From Apostichopus japonicus (lineage: Eukaryota; Echinodermata; Holothuroidea; Aspidochirotida; Stichopodidae): a DNA stretch of 64,000 nucleotides. Of the stretch, positions 46,231 through 56,963 are shown piece after piece (position 1 is the first letter of the stretch; each line of letters begins with the position of its first letter). The DNA lies in NCBI RefSeq assembly GCF_037975245.1, contig NC_092568.1, positions 25,664,501 through 25,728,500 of the forward strand, written 5' to 3'. Below the pieces are notes generated by a model. The model was not told the origin of the DNA. It did not search any database and saw nothing but the letters and a program-made list of their open reading frames with translations. Position numbers and translations under genes: made by a program.

Positions 46231-47556
46231 CCGCCGCGCCTCCTACCCCTATGTGTGTAGTGTTCGCTTTCGGAAATATCTGCTATTTTTTCATTTCCTT
46301 CAACCAAGTTTTATAATAGCCGTTATAACAGGTTTTAATATTTGTACACCAATAAATTAACTGTGTCTGAATTTTCGAAAATTTCTGACCAACATTCTAC
46401 ATCACACTTCCCTCTACTCGTGCAATTTTGACCGGTCTGTTAGGGGTTGAAGGAAGTTTTTTCTATATTGGTTGTCCATAGATGAAATTTTGTACAACAT
46501 TATGGGTATGTTTTGAAGTGAGTTTATTCACGAGAAATGTGAATTTTCAAATTCTGAACAAATATGGGGCTTAAAACCTTGAAAACTGGGGCTGACGGGT
46601 ATTGTGGGCCGGGACGTAGAATCACCTACAAAAGCAAAGACCCACAGGAGATGCGATCAGGTCGAACATGATGTGTGCCGGGTTGACAATCTTCAAAAAG
46701 GTTATGGATGGAAAAAAAAAACTATTAGGAAATACTTGGTTCTCAGGCAAAAAGTTTACATCTAGTTGGTCATTTCAAGACCGACAAGTGCCGTTTCCGG
46801 TGATCTGGGGGGTTTCAAAACAAGAAATTTTCTTGTACGCTGCGCGCCAACCGATGGTGGCGCTCCGCTTAGATAGTAATTCGCGCCCCCCGGGTTTGAA
46901 AATCCTGGATACGCGCCTGCTTATTAACAATATTTAGAACAATATTTCCCCATTTGCATCTTCTACCTGCAACACAGATTGCCAAGAAAAATAACTTAGG
47001 TTATGCTTGAACGCATTTACATATAATTTATTTGTCCAACGATATTTCATGGTTTCGTGACCCGTCTTTTAGATGTTGGTTGGTGTGAATCAGCGTGTTT
47101 CCAAGTGAAATATATCGGGTAATGGTCACTCAACTTAATTTTTGGAACTTCAGTATTGACAATTGGACTTTCTTGAGTGGTATAAATATGATCAATTAGT
47201 ATGAACTCAGGGGCGGATCCAGGATTTTGAGAAAGGGGGGGCCGACATCCCGATGGTAGCACTTTAGTGATCTGCGTCCTGGGGAGGGGTCTGTCCTAGG
47301 GAGGGGTCTGGGGAGGGGTTGTCCCCTCCTCCTTGGAAATTTTTGGTTAATTGTGAGTGCTTAGATGCAAAATGGTGAAACATTTCGCCAAAAACAAGAA
47401 AAACCAGAAACGTTGCAGACACGCTTTTTTGTGCACATATTTTTTCTCGATAGACACATATTTCACAACGCTCAACAGTGCATGTACAATGGATACACTA
47501 TTATTACGTCGATTCGTTTCTTTCTTTTGCGCGAAAATTATGACACCAGATTCACC

Positions 47557-48012
47557 CAGGCGCGGCGGAACGGGAAAATTATTGGGGGGGCTAATGTGTG
47601 GAGACTATCTAAGCGGAGCGCCACCATCGGTTGGCGCGGAGCGTACAAGAAAATTTTGGGTTTTTCAAACCTCCAGATGGCCGGAAACGGCACTTCCCGA
47701 GTGTTTTATGCTTCGAATACCTAGCCCTAAAATATGGGTCTCAAGCCTGCAATTTCTCAGATTGCACGTAAAAATCTGTAAAAACATTGTAATTTGTATA
47801 TTCGATGGTGTTTTAAGAGAGTAGCTATTACTCGTAGTGTACTCGCAAAGACGTTTTTGAGTGTAGTAAATTACTACTTGCAATTAAATGCAATAATTAA
47901 ATAATTAATTAAATAAATATTGGGGGGCTTATCATGCATTTGCCCCCTCAACTTTTTCATTGGGGGCTGAGCCCCCCAAGCCCCCCCCCCCCCCCCGGTT
48001 CCGCCGCCACTG
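47557..48012. mobile_element. hAT-type MITE, TSD GATTCACC
   Basis: 456 bp with ends CAGGCGCGGCGGAAC and GTTCCGCCGCCACTG. Perfect 8-bp duplications GATTCACC are at 47549-47556 and 48013-48020. It contains an inverted copy of the GC-rich motif found three times at 45.3-46.9 kb. Confidence 0.88.
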
Positions 48013-49169
48013 GATTCACCCCAAGAAAAAACATAAAACAAGATATATTCAATGAGATAATTATGATATACATATTAATGAAAGGGGGTATAGGCGGTTT
48101 TACACTATCTAACGCAACGTAGTCGCCAAGAACCTGAAGTATTTTTAAGGGAGGGCCCGATAATAAGCGGAAACGGATCACCGACCGAAAAAATATCGGA
48201 ATTTGTGGACTATTTCTTGCTTCCTATTGTATGAAAACAAAGCACCTATGTGAAGACACAAATCACATTCTGAAAATTGTGGAAGCCCCCCGTTACCAAA
48301 AGCAGTAGTACTTGCTACACTCGATGTCGTCGCCATGTATGCCAATACTCCTCAAGAGGAGGCATTAGATATATGTCAAGAAGTCTATGAAAAGGCGGAA
48401 AAAGCGAATATGGAATAAATAAAATATCTTCCATATCCATGCGCAAACTAATTGAACTTATTTTTAACAAGAAACTGTTTCGAGTTCAATAACCAATTCT
48501 ATCTACAAAAGATCGGTTGCGCCATGGGTAGCCAAGCCTCTCCGGAAATCTGTGATATCGTCATGCATAGACTGGAAAACCAGATTTTACCGACAGATAA
48601 TAAAATCTTAAAATGGCTCCGCTATAGAGATGAAATTCTATTGCTTTACGACGGTTCACCTCAGGAACTTGAACAACTAGTAAACAGGTTGAATGAAATT
48701 CACCGCTTCTTAAAGTTTACGGTAGAAATATTACACACAGAGGTAACATACCTAGATTTGAAAATCTTCAAAGGTCCAAGGTTTGAAACCAATGGGTTAT
48801 TAGACACCAAAGTCTACACCAAACCCACGGAAACCTTCCAATACCTCGACAGAAACTCTGCACACCCACTTGCCACCTTTAAAGGCTTCATTAAAGGGGA
48901 AGTCTTACGATACGCACGTCTATGTAACAATGAGACTGATTTCTTACAGAAAAAGAATGCGTTCACAGAGAAACTGTTACTCCGAAAGAGGAAATTGCCT
49001 CAGCCACGAAAGGCATAAAATTTGAAAACCGTGGGCAATACCTCACTACCAAACCTAAACAAAAGGAACCACCAATGGTGTTCAAGCTTACCTATACACC
49101 CCATATCAAAACCACGCATTTGGAAAATGTACTCTTGAAACATTGGCACTTAATCTCGCAACACGCGGA

Positions 49170-49992
49170 CAGGGGCGTAGCGAAGGTTTTGTTGTTGTTG
49201 TTGGGGGGGGGGGGGGTGGAGGATTTGATTTGCCGACTGATCTGGAAGTAGTGACTGAAATGGGGGAGGGGTCTAAGGGGTCAAATTTGGCACCGTAGAA
49301 TTTCCATTTCGATATTATTTTTATGGCAGTCGGCAGAAGAAGAATTAATTGGGACCAATTATCGAACTGTGTTTTCTCTTTCACCGATTGTTGAAATAGT
49401 GAAACTTCGTGATGAAAATGTTCAGAAAACTTCCCGGTAATGAGAAATAACAACATTCATTGATATACAAGCGAGAAACGTTAAAAATTGTGTACAATTC
49501 GTGAGCCGTGTCCTTAAGTTTTCCACGGAGAACGAATGACATCTGTGATGACGCCATTCTGAACAGAGGATAATAACAACACGTTGTCACACGATAGCAC
49601 GACTCATGGGCTGCGGCCTATACGGAAGCCCTTAATTCCATTTCTTTCACTGAGTTGCCGGCGATTCTGGCACTCGTCTAGCTGAGCCTGGCTACAGTAG
49701 CTATACTGACGGCCGTGACATTATCAGTTATTTGCCGAGAGGTTTTTAACTTGCAGGCGTCGGGTGATTGGATTGGTGAATGAGTTTATCAGATGAAGAA
49801 CTGGAAAATCGAAATAACCGATAAAGAAGCTCCCGTTCTCCTTTTCTCTATTCAGCTTTCCTTCTTTCTTCCCCTTCCGCTCTCTTCACCTTTTCTCCTT
49901 TTGCCGACAGACCCAAAATTTGCCCACAGCGACCAAATTATTGGGGGTGTTACACCCCCACATTCCCCCCCCCCCCGCTCGCTACGCCCCTG
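49170..49992. mobile_element. hAT-type MITE inside the Penelope-like element, TSD CACGCGGA
   Basis: 823 bp with ends CAGGGGCGTAGCG and CGCTACGCCCCTG (perfect 13-bp inverted ends). Perfect 8-bp duplications CACGCGGA are at 49162-49169 and 49993-50000. The interior is non-coding with G-runs. Confidence 0.92.
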
Positions 49993-50243
49993 CACGCGGA
50001 GTTATCCAAACTGTTTCCAAAAGAACCGATTCTAGCCTACAAAGGGCCCAAAATCTCAAAGATTTACTTGTTAACTCAAGGTTTCATACTAACGAAGAAT
50101 CAGCTGACTCTCAAGGTTCACACGAAGCTCTTTTAGATGCTCTTATAGCTGCACTATGAGTCCATAAAAACTCGTGCACAGAAAATAGATGCATTTTGAG
50201 AACGAGACGCCCAGGCCGAATATAAAATATTCAAAGGCTACTA

Positions 50244-50286
50244 CTGATGAAGCTCCTCCTATAAAGTTTGAGAGCAGAAACCGGTC
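50244..50286 (+). ncRNA. Hammerhead-ribozyme-like core in the Penelope-like element
   Basis: CTGATGA (50244-50250) is followed by a GCTC/GAGC stem-II-like pair (50252-50255 with 50272-50275) and GAAACCGGTC ending at 50286. These are the two conserved boxes and the GUC cleavage triplet in hammerhead order. Hammerheads are known from terminal repeats of Penelope-like elements. Stem I is not convincing and stem II is imperfect, so this copy is probably decayed. Confidence 0.5.
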
Positions 50287-50792
50287 GAGTTGGTCATAAG
50301 AACCTACACTAGTCTCTCCTACTATTAACAGTACACTCAATTCACCTAATAGGTGCAATTATGTTTCACCACGAGGAGCATGCTGTAAGTTCATGTTCCT
50401 CGGGCCCTCTTTTAAAAATACTTTAGGTTCTTGGCGACTACGTTGCGTTATAGATAGTGTAAAACCGCCTACACCCCCTTTCATTCAGATAATTATGATA
50501 TACTTGCTAACTGTGCATTGATTTTCCCTGACAGTAATAGTCAGCACTATAGTACTGAGCCGTATCTAATTAATACTTGATGTCGCCTAGGCCTGATTAT
50601 TGCCTTAGTTTCAAATTTGGAATAAAAACGATCGCATTTCAGGGAAGAGCAGCTGGATATATATTAGGCTTTTCTTTCACCAAGTTATGCCTATTAGGAA
50701 TTTGAAGTACTCCCACATTAAAAAAACGCAACTGATTTCCAAAAAGGGGGGGCCGGGGCCGGGTCGGCCCCCCCCCCCTGGATCCGCCCCTG

Positions 50793-52764
50793 TGAACGAT
50801 AATAATCATAATAATACATGAATATAAGAATTTGTAAAGCGCTTTTATCCAGTAAAAAAAAAAGTTCAGAAGCGCTGCAGGAGCAAAGTACTAAAAATGG
50901 ACACAACAGTTATCAAACAAATGGATACGCATTCATGAATAAGAAAGTCTTGAGTTCTTTCTGGAAATTTGACACATGCTGGAATGTTTTCAGATGTAAG
51001 GGGAGACTGTTCCAGAGCTGATAAATTAGTTCCTCTAGTTGACACTTTCATTATTTGCTTCAAGTTGTACGTCTCTATGTCCTGTATCCACCTTTTGTTT
51101 CCACCACCTTATAGATTTATGTTTAAGTCCCTGATAATAACTATGTCAGAAAAATATTACACGGGGCAGCTACACTACATTAAAATAATAATTTCACTCG
51201 GCTGTTGGATCGGAAGGGGGGGGGGGGCGGTACAAACCCTTACAACAAATTCCAATATAGGGTCTTTAATAGGATAGAAACATTCTTAAAAGGTTATCGG
51301 TTTGTATTTCAGTACTAGTAGCCCGGTTCGCTGACATAGAGACATCCATAGTGTTATATCGCACAATAGGTACACGTAGAACCAGGTATGTGATTTCTTA
51401 CACGTTAGTTAGCAAAACAAAGTGAAACTCCAAAGCCACGCAGATTACATGGTCCAAATTCAAAAATAAATTGTTTCCGTCGTGGAGATAAAATGTTAGT
51501 AAGCGCCTATACCTGAGGTTAAAATCAAAGATAATTCCAAATTCCCAGTAAGATTGAGATTGTAAAGTTCGTAAAAATCGTTTCAAGCCTGCTTGCTCGG
51601 GCCTGCTAGGTATACGTACTCCGATGATTATCTTGGCAGCTTTGAGCTTCCGTATGTTTATTTTACTTACAGTAGGTCGATTAATGATACTGATTAATGC
51701 ACTCCAAAAAGTAGAACCAAAATAGAAACAAATTGTAACATAAAATACTTGTGTCTTCCATAAATCCTGCAATTTCTCAATTTTAGGGATCGGTCGGCGT
51801 TTTCCTTCGCGATCTGTCTGTATAGAAGAAACCTCATTGAAACTTTCTCAAAGATTCTTACTAATTAAGCCAAGTTCACTAAGTAATGTTGTATGTTCTC
51901 CCCGTGTGTTTTGCGTGCTCTTCTCCTTTATGTGCACGGTCTACATCTCTATGCAACTGTATATAAAAGTAAATATATAACCATTAACAATATTATACTG
52001 TATCATGTATGTGTCGTGGCCTCTTCTGAACTCGGGATTCATCGGGTAACTCTAGTAGGCTCAATTTCTAATTATTAAAGGGAGGGGTTGACCCCCCCCA
52101 AAAAAAAAATATTTGTCTAGCCCCTCCCCCCCCCCATCTCCTAAACAAAATAGATATATCTTGCAGAAAATAGGTTCAGCCTTCTCGCCTGGAAAAGCTT
52201 TGGGCCCCACTAATTGGGAAGTCTATAGTTACGCCCCTGCATGCATATAGGAATAACGGACTGTTTTCTTTGTACGAAAAATATATCTCATCTACGTTTT
52301 GATTTTCTGAAAGATTTTTTGCAAAGTCCGCACCATATAGCTGTTCATACACTCTAATGACCATCATTCTCAGATGTAAATATAATTCCGTAAAATTGGT
52401 TTTAAATTAGTTAAGTGCAAACTAATTAACGACATGATTACTTTTATAGTTCAAAACCTAGTAATCCGTGTAACGTATATATCAGTCTACCGACAATAAG
52501 CCTGTCAATTTAAACAGCTTTTGTGAATCTTGTAATTATATATGTATGTTTGCAAAGCTTGTTGTAGACACGAAGTTTACTTGTAAAGGAAATTATCAAA
52601 GATGTTTGATGTATATTTGTTAAATTTGCTGTTAAAATGATGGAAACGTTCATATGTAGAAAAAAAATTTATACGATGAAGAAAAACTCGTTGGTTAAGA
52701 AATATTTGTTTGACGTCTGCGATGAATATAGACGGATGTACATATACATGCAGACCACAAAAAG
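50793..52764. other. Repeat-derived spacer
   Basis: 50815-51060 resembles a dispersed repeat (TTTGTAAAGCGCTTTTATCC, then GGGGAGACTGTTCCAGAGCT). A MITE-like right end (AGTTACGCCCCTG) is at 52229-52241 after C-runs, but its partner end was not found. No gene is supported. Confidence 0.4.
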
Positions 52765-53188
52765 ACAATTGGTTCGTATGGACATATTTAACAGAGAAGA
52801 ATTAAACTTTTGAATAAATATGGTAAACATATCAACTGCGGTTAGGCAACCGAACAGTTCCGGACACAATTGCTGTTATTAGATTGAGTACTTTGCGATT
52901 TAACTTACAAAATGAAAGAAGTACAATACTACCAAGTATATTAGAATAAGAAAATATTTTGGAAAAATAACAAACTTCTCTATTCAAGCTGTCAGACATC
53001 AACTAAGTGCTGTATACTCTCCATGGAGTATATATGATAAGGTGAACGTATATATCAATGTAGGCACTTACCGTATCATGATAACGACTCTATAGTGTTC
53101 TTATGAGAGAAATAATTTATAACCACAAAAATGTCTACATTTTTTATACCTTCTAACAAGCATACTTAATAGTGTCATTTTATAGGTT
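52765..53188. repeat. About 425-bp direct repeat, copy 1
   Basis: Sequence from CAATTGGTTCGTATGGACAT to the edge of the second microsatellite. It recurs at 56150-56575 in the same orientation with small differences. Confidence 0.85.
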
Positions 53189-53297
53189 CCATCCATCCAT
53201 CCATCCATCCATCCATCCATCCATCCATCCATCCATCCATCCATCCATCCATCCATCCATCCATCCATCCATCCATCCATCCATCCATCCATCCATT
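53189..53297. repeat. (CCAT)n microsatellite, copy 2
   Basis: About 27 tandem tetranucleotides at the position equivalent to the array at 38605, about 260 bp before the second GPCR. It is much shorter than copy 1. Confidence 0.97.
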
Positions 53298-53559
53298 CAT
53301 CCAGTTGGATGTCCAGTCGGAGAGAGTTACAAAGTCTGTTAGAAGCATATATGAATATATCACATAAGCGGGATATCAACGCCTTCCTGTTATCTTAATT
53401 GTCAATTTAATGACCAGAGACGGCATAGAATGAAACGAAATTTAATGACGTAATCTCGGTTGTGGAATCCGCCAAGCGTTATTTATACGCAAATATATCA
53501 TCACTTTTAAGTCTGAACGTGCACAAACGAAGTATAAATCCGTGTTAGCTTAACCAATA

Positions 53560-54558
53560 ATGGATTTTGTGAATACGACAACAGAGTTAGATTCTGCATC
53601 TATTCAGGATTTACATCTTACTCATTTTGTTATTCGCGTTTCATTTTCCAATATATCTGGGACACTGGCAGTTTTATTGAATTTTCTTAATATTATAGTG
53701 CTTCGCAGGAATTATGAATGCTTTGGCGAAACGACCACGGTGTTTGCTCTGGCCATGTCGAGTGTAGACGCAATTACTGGATTCATGTATCTCGTATTAG
53801 AAAATCTCTACATGTTCTCGGATATTTTCCTCCGTTTCAATCAAATGTGTTGGATTGCTCTCTTCTCTTCCATTTTCTCCAACAACAGTTCATTGCAATT
53901 GATTGCCTGCCTGACTCTTGACCGGACTCTCGCTGTTGGATTTCCGTTGCGTTACCACACCTTGATATCGCCTAAGAGGGCCAAACGCCTATCTGTCTGT
54001 GCCTGCCTCATCTCCTTCCTATCTTCACTTTGCTCAGTACTCTGCAGATCCTTCCTTTCTCCAGTTATATTTGATGGAAGTGTTCGCATTTGTTTTAACG
54101 AGTTGCCAGATAATCCTGTACTAGTAGGGAACATCGTTTCCTATATGGTATTTTCCTTACAAGTCATTTGTTACTTGGTTTCTTTGATAATTCCTTCAGT
54201 ATTTGTTGTGATAGCAAATACTTACCTATTCATTATAACCATTCGCCAAGCAAGACGAATGGCAAACTTTGTCCATGGAACCAGGCGAACATCTGACGGA
54301 GATGTGGCGCTGCCAAGACTAACCAATCTGCAATTTAAAGTGGTTCGTACCTTTCTAGTGATTGCAGGAGTGTTCCTAGCGATATGGGTGCCGGCGACCA
54401 TATACGTCGCACGCACCTTAACGAGTGATAACAATTCATTAAACCAAGTGGTTGCATGTCTGCTTCTAAGTTGCAATACTTGGACAGATAGCATAATTTA
54501 TTTCGTAATGAACAAACGATACAGAGGAGGAGTGAAACGATTGTTCAACTTCATGTGA
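53560..54558 (+). CDS. Class A (rhodopsin-like) orphan GPCR, copy 2
   Basis: An intact, intronless 332-residue paralogue of the receptor at 39183, with 25 residue differences by my count. The same landmarks are kept: N5 and N31 sequons, C97 and C178, DRT at 121-123, FPLRYH, IWVP in TM6, and TDSIIY in TM7. The differences cluster at residues 73-113 (TM2, loop 1, TM3) and 160-181 (end of TM4 and extracellular loop 2). Residues 114-159 and 182-224 are identical. The 5' flank (from the microsatellite on) and 3' flank (to about 55335) are also duplicated, so regulation may be shared. Ligand unknown. Confidence 0.93.
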   Translation: MDFVNTTTELDSASIQDLHLTHFVIRVSFSNISGTLAVLLNFLNIIVLRRNYECFGETTTVFALAMSSVDAITGFMYLVLENLYMFSDIFLRFNQMCWIALFSSIFSNNSSLQLIACLTLDRTLAVGFPLRYHTLISPKRAKRLSVCACLISFLSSLCSVLCRSFLSPVIFDGSVRICFNELPDNPVLVGNIVSYMVFSLQVICYLVSLIIPSVFVVIANTYLFIITIRQARRMANFVHGTRRTSDGDVALPRLTNLQFKVVRTFLVIAGVFLAIWVPATIYVARTLTSDNNSLNQVVACLLLSCNTWTDSIIYFVMNKRYRGGVKRLFNFM

Positions 54559-54683
54559 CGATATTAATATCGGGTTTGTGTATATACTTTACCCAAGTGT
54601 AATTTATGTTGTTATATTCATGGTTATTAATTGTTTTCAAAGTGAATTATTCCTAGGCTATAGATTCTTGATCTCACTTTATT

Positions 54684-55340
54684 TCAATGTATTGCTTGCC
54701 TGGCCTTTGACCGGACTCTCGCTGTTGGATTCCCGTTACGTTTCCATACCATATGATTCCGTCAAAGAAGGACAAAGTCATACCCATCATCTTAAACATG
54801 CATGCCTTTATTGGTTGCAGCGTCTGTGGTGCTGTTTATCATCAATAATAACTCATGTGATTCTATACGTGGTATATTTGTTTTATATACGTCTCTAAAA
54901 GTGGTGGCAATTAATGTTGCCATGATGGCATTTTACTTCTGTTATGGTTTATTGTGTGGCTTGGTACCAAATACCAATTTGATTTATTATCGTAGCCAAT
55001 GGTTATACCTCTTTGAGGTTACCGCTTAAAGCAAAACGGCTTGCAAAGATGTACCCCTCCACCATAGATCCTGCGCCTCCTCAAACCTCTCGGGAGATAC
55101 CAATGGGACATCGTCAGGACCACTAAAGCATTTACAATTCAAAGTTGTTCGAACATTTCTTGTTATTGCAGGAGTATTTACCGTCATTTGGATACCTATA
55201 GCTGCTAGCGTTTTCGAAGCCATTGTCGGTGCAAATGTTCATATAATCCTATGCACCAACTGTTTACTGTTTCTTATAGTTGTAATACACGAACGAACGG
55301 CAACTTTGACTTTTAATGAAGAAGCGATATCGGTTAAGTG
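54684..55340 (+). pseudogene. 5'-truncated, broken GPCR pseudogene, copy 2
   Basis: A near-identical copy of the pseudogene at 40310-40966 in the same position after the receptor. It shares its disruptions and adds small indels. Similarity ends at about 55335 (GAAGCGATAT), which marks the right limit of the duplicated segment. Confidence 0.85.
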
Positions 55341-56149
55341 TTAAGGAAATGCTGAACATTGCCGCATGATCATATCGGTGTCATACTACAATTAATAGCT
55401 CCATTGACTTATGCACCTAAATTCACTTTCCAAGACGGCTAGAGCATAGATAAAATTTCCTAATCGATATGTCCTACTAATCATCATTGCTGATGGCTTG
55501 GCTTATCTTAACACATTGCAATTTGCCAACATGGCAGTTTAGATTTTGATATATAGGAATAGTCGAGTTTTAGCATATAGTATTCAACCCATTTGTGGAA
55601 TCGTTCAAGCTACACGTAGGAAGTTCTGAAACGCCTTCAGTCACCTTCAATCCTCTCGATTTTAAAACAATCATTAGTTATTCTATCTCTTTCAACTGAC
55701 TAACATCGAAAGAGAATAATGATGACTGATGTAAACATGCCAAAACAAATAACTTCTGTAGGTCCATTGTGGACTATTTTCTGACAATCAGTGGATAACC
55801 ATTCAGGCGGACGTACATACTCTAACAGTGGAAGGATTCCTATAACTTCGCCTTTATGTAATTACTCGACGTACTGCTACTTCGATGTACAGGATTCCAT
55901 TTTGAAGACTCTTCCCATCGCAGGAAGTTTTGCTTTCAAATGTATACATAATTTTATCTTACAGACATACTTACGGTGTTTCTGTATAGGGACATCTCTA
56001 CAGATTTGTATCCACTTTTGTCGAGTTGACGAAGTCACGTTTACGTGACATATGACACATTATTTTTGAGTCGCCTGCATTGCTCTTTAATCTACAACAC
56101 GTCAAAAGTAGGATATTTGTCGAGTTGACAAGTTACGATAATATGAGAG
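55341..56149. other. Spacer after GPCR unit 2
   Basis: Unique AT-rich sequence between the duplicated pseudogene and the second 425-bp repeat. Nothing coding seen. Confidence 0.45.
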
Positions 56150-56575
56150 ACTGGCAATTGGTTCGTATGGACATATTTAACAGAGAAGAATTAGTCTTTT
56201 GAATAAACATTTTAAACATATCAATTGGGTTATGCAACCGAACAGTTCCGGACACAATTGCTGTTATTAGATTGAGTACTTTGCGATTTAACTTACAAAA
56301 TGAAAGAAGTACAATACTACCAAGTATATGAGAATAAGAAAATATTTTGGAAAATAACAAACTTCTCTATTCAAGCTGTCAGACATCAACTTAGTGCTAT
56401 ATACTCTCCATGGAGTATATATGATAAGGTGAACGTATATATCATTGTAGGCACTTACCATATCATGATAACGACTCTATATTGTTCTTATGAGAGAAAT
56501 AATTTATAACCACAAAAATGTCTACATTTCTTATACCTTCTAACAAGCATACTTATTGGTGTTATTTTATAGGTA
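56150..56575. repeat. About 425-bp direct repeat, copy 2
   Basis: The second copy of the block at 52765-53188. The two copies flank the second GPCR unit, which points to a second, local duplication step of about 3.4 kb. Confidence 0.85.
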
Positions 56576-56875
56576 TTTAAATTACTTGTTGCTGTTGTAT
56601 ACCGTTGGTTAAGAAAGTAAATTTATCAAACAAACCCGTGCATGACAAAGACTAAAATCTACCAAATCGTTCAACTTATTAGTGTCTATAAAACACCTAA
56701 TTATATTCCGGCCATTTCATTGGTCAATTGCTCGTCGATTGCATGCAAAATCCGCTCTATTCAATGGTAAGAGAGCAGAGAAACCTGTCTGTTCAAAACA
56801 ATCTGTTGCATGAATGCATTTTACATCCAATTATATCCAAATTTGAAGGTTTCCATTCGTGCAATAGTAAAAATA

Positions 56876-56963
56876 TTTCATTCGTTGAAAGATGTAATTT
56901 GTTCCATTCAACTCGGCTGCGCCTCGTTGAATGGAACATTCCATCTTTCAACTCATGAAATAT
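56876..56963. repeat. Long imperfect hairpin (inverted repeat)
   Basis: Arms of about 38 nt (AAATATTTCATTCGTTGAAA on the left and its inverse on the right, both containing TTCCATTCAAC) around a 13-nt centre (TCGGCTGCGCCTC). It could be a small foldback element or the centre of a palindromic MITE. Confidence 0.7.

Larger units (their letters stand above)
44797..46919. mobile_element. TIR element inserted in the LINE (CAGGTGCGTATCCAG ends)
   Basis: 2.1 kb with inverted ends CAGGTGCGTATCCAG and CTGGATACGCGCCTG. The flanks share CTTAT (44792-44796 and 46920-46924), and the LINE reading continues from one flank to the other, which supports a real insertion. The interior has no transposase frame. 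It holds a 165-bp purine tract, three copies of a GC-rich motif and a nested MITE. The short duplication fits hAT groups that make 5-6 bp duplications, but this is uncertain. Confidence 0.7.
44240..47207 (-). mobile_element. Non-LTR retrotransposon (LINE) fragment, minus strand, interrupted
   Basis: The minus strand encodes the end of an APE-type endonuclease (ILIDHIYTT, then VPKIKLSDHYPIYFTWK) at 47207-47080 and a linker to about 46925. After an interruption at 44797-46919 it continues with PKWFNAEISHAIKMRNSSKD and YQFWRNKVVSLIRSAEQ. Near 44270-44330 lies the first reverse-transcriptase block (KATGLDGVSVSVSEVIS). The frame is broken and the catalytic RT motif is missing. Confidence 0.75.
48062..50502 (+). 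mobile_element. Penelope-like retroelement (defective) with inverted terminal repeats
   Basis: Reverse-transcriptase remnants begin at about 48310 (LATLDVVAMYANTPQEEALD), shift frame near 48420-48450 and continue in a 188-codon frame at 48452-49018: GCAMGSQASPEICDIVM; WLRYRDEILLLYDG, where the catalytic YxDD is YRDE; and YTKPTETFQYLDRNSAHP. The usual downstream stretch (KLTYTPHIKTTHLENVLLKH) is split by a MITE at 49170. After the MITE it resumes with LSKLFPKEPILAYKGPK and NLKDLLVNSR. About 100 bp at 48062-48160 recur inverted at 50400-50502, like the terminal repeats of this class. Altered catalytic Asp, frameshift and insertion make it inactive. Confidence 0.78.
47208..50792. mobile_element. 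Possible large composite TIR element (CAGGGGCGGATCCAG ends)
   Basis: CAGGGGCGGATCCAG at 47208 and its exact inverse CTGGATCCGCCCCTG ending at 50792 could be the two ends of one element, within which a MITE and a Penelope-like element later landed. Flanks share only TGAAC, offset by one base, so they may instead be unrelated solo ends. The left 150 bp share a block (GGGGAGGGGTCT, then TAGATGCAAAATGGT) with the MITE at 35839. Confidence 0.4.
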
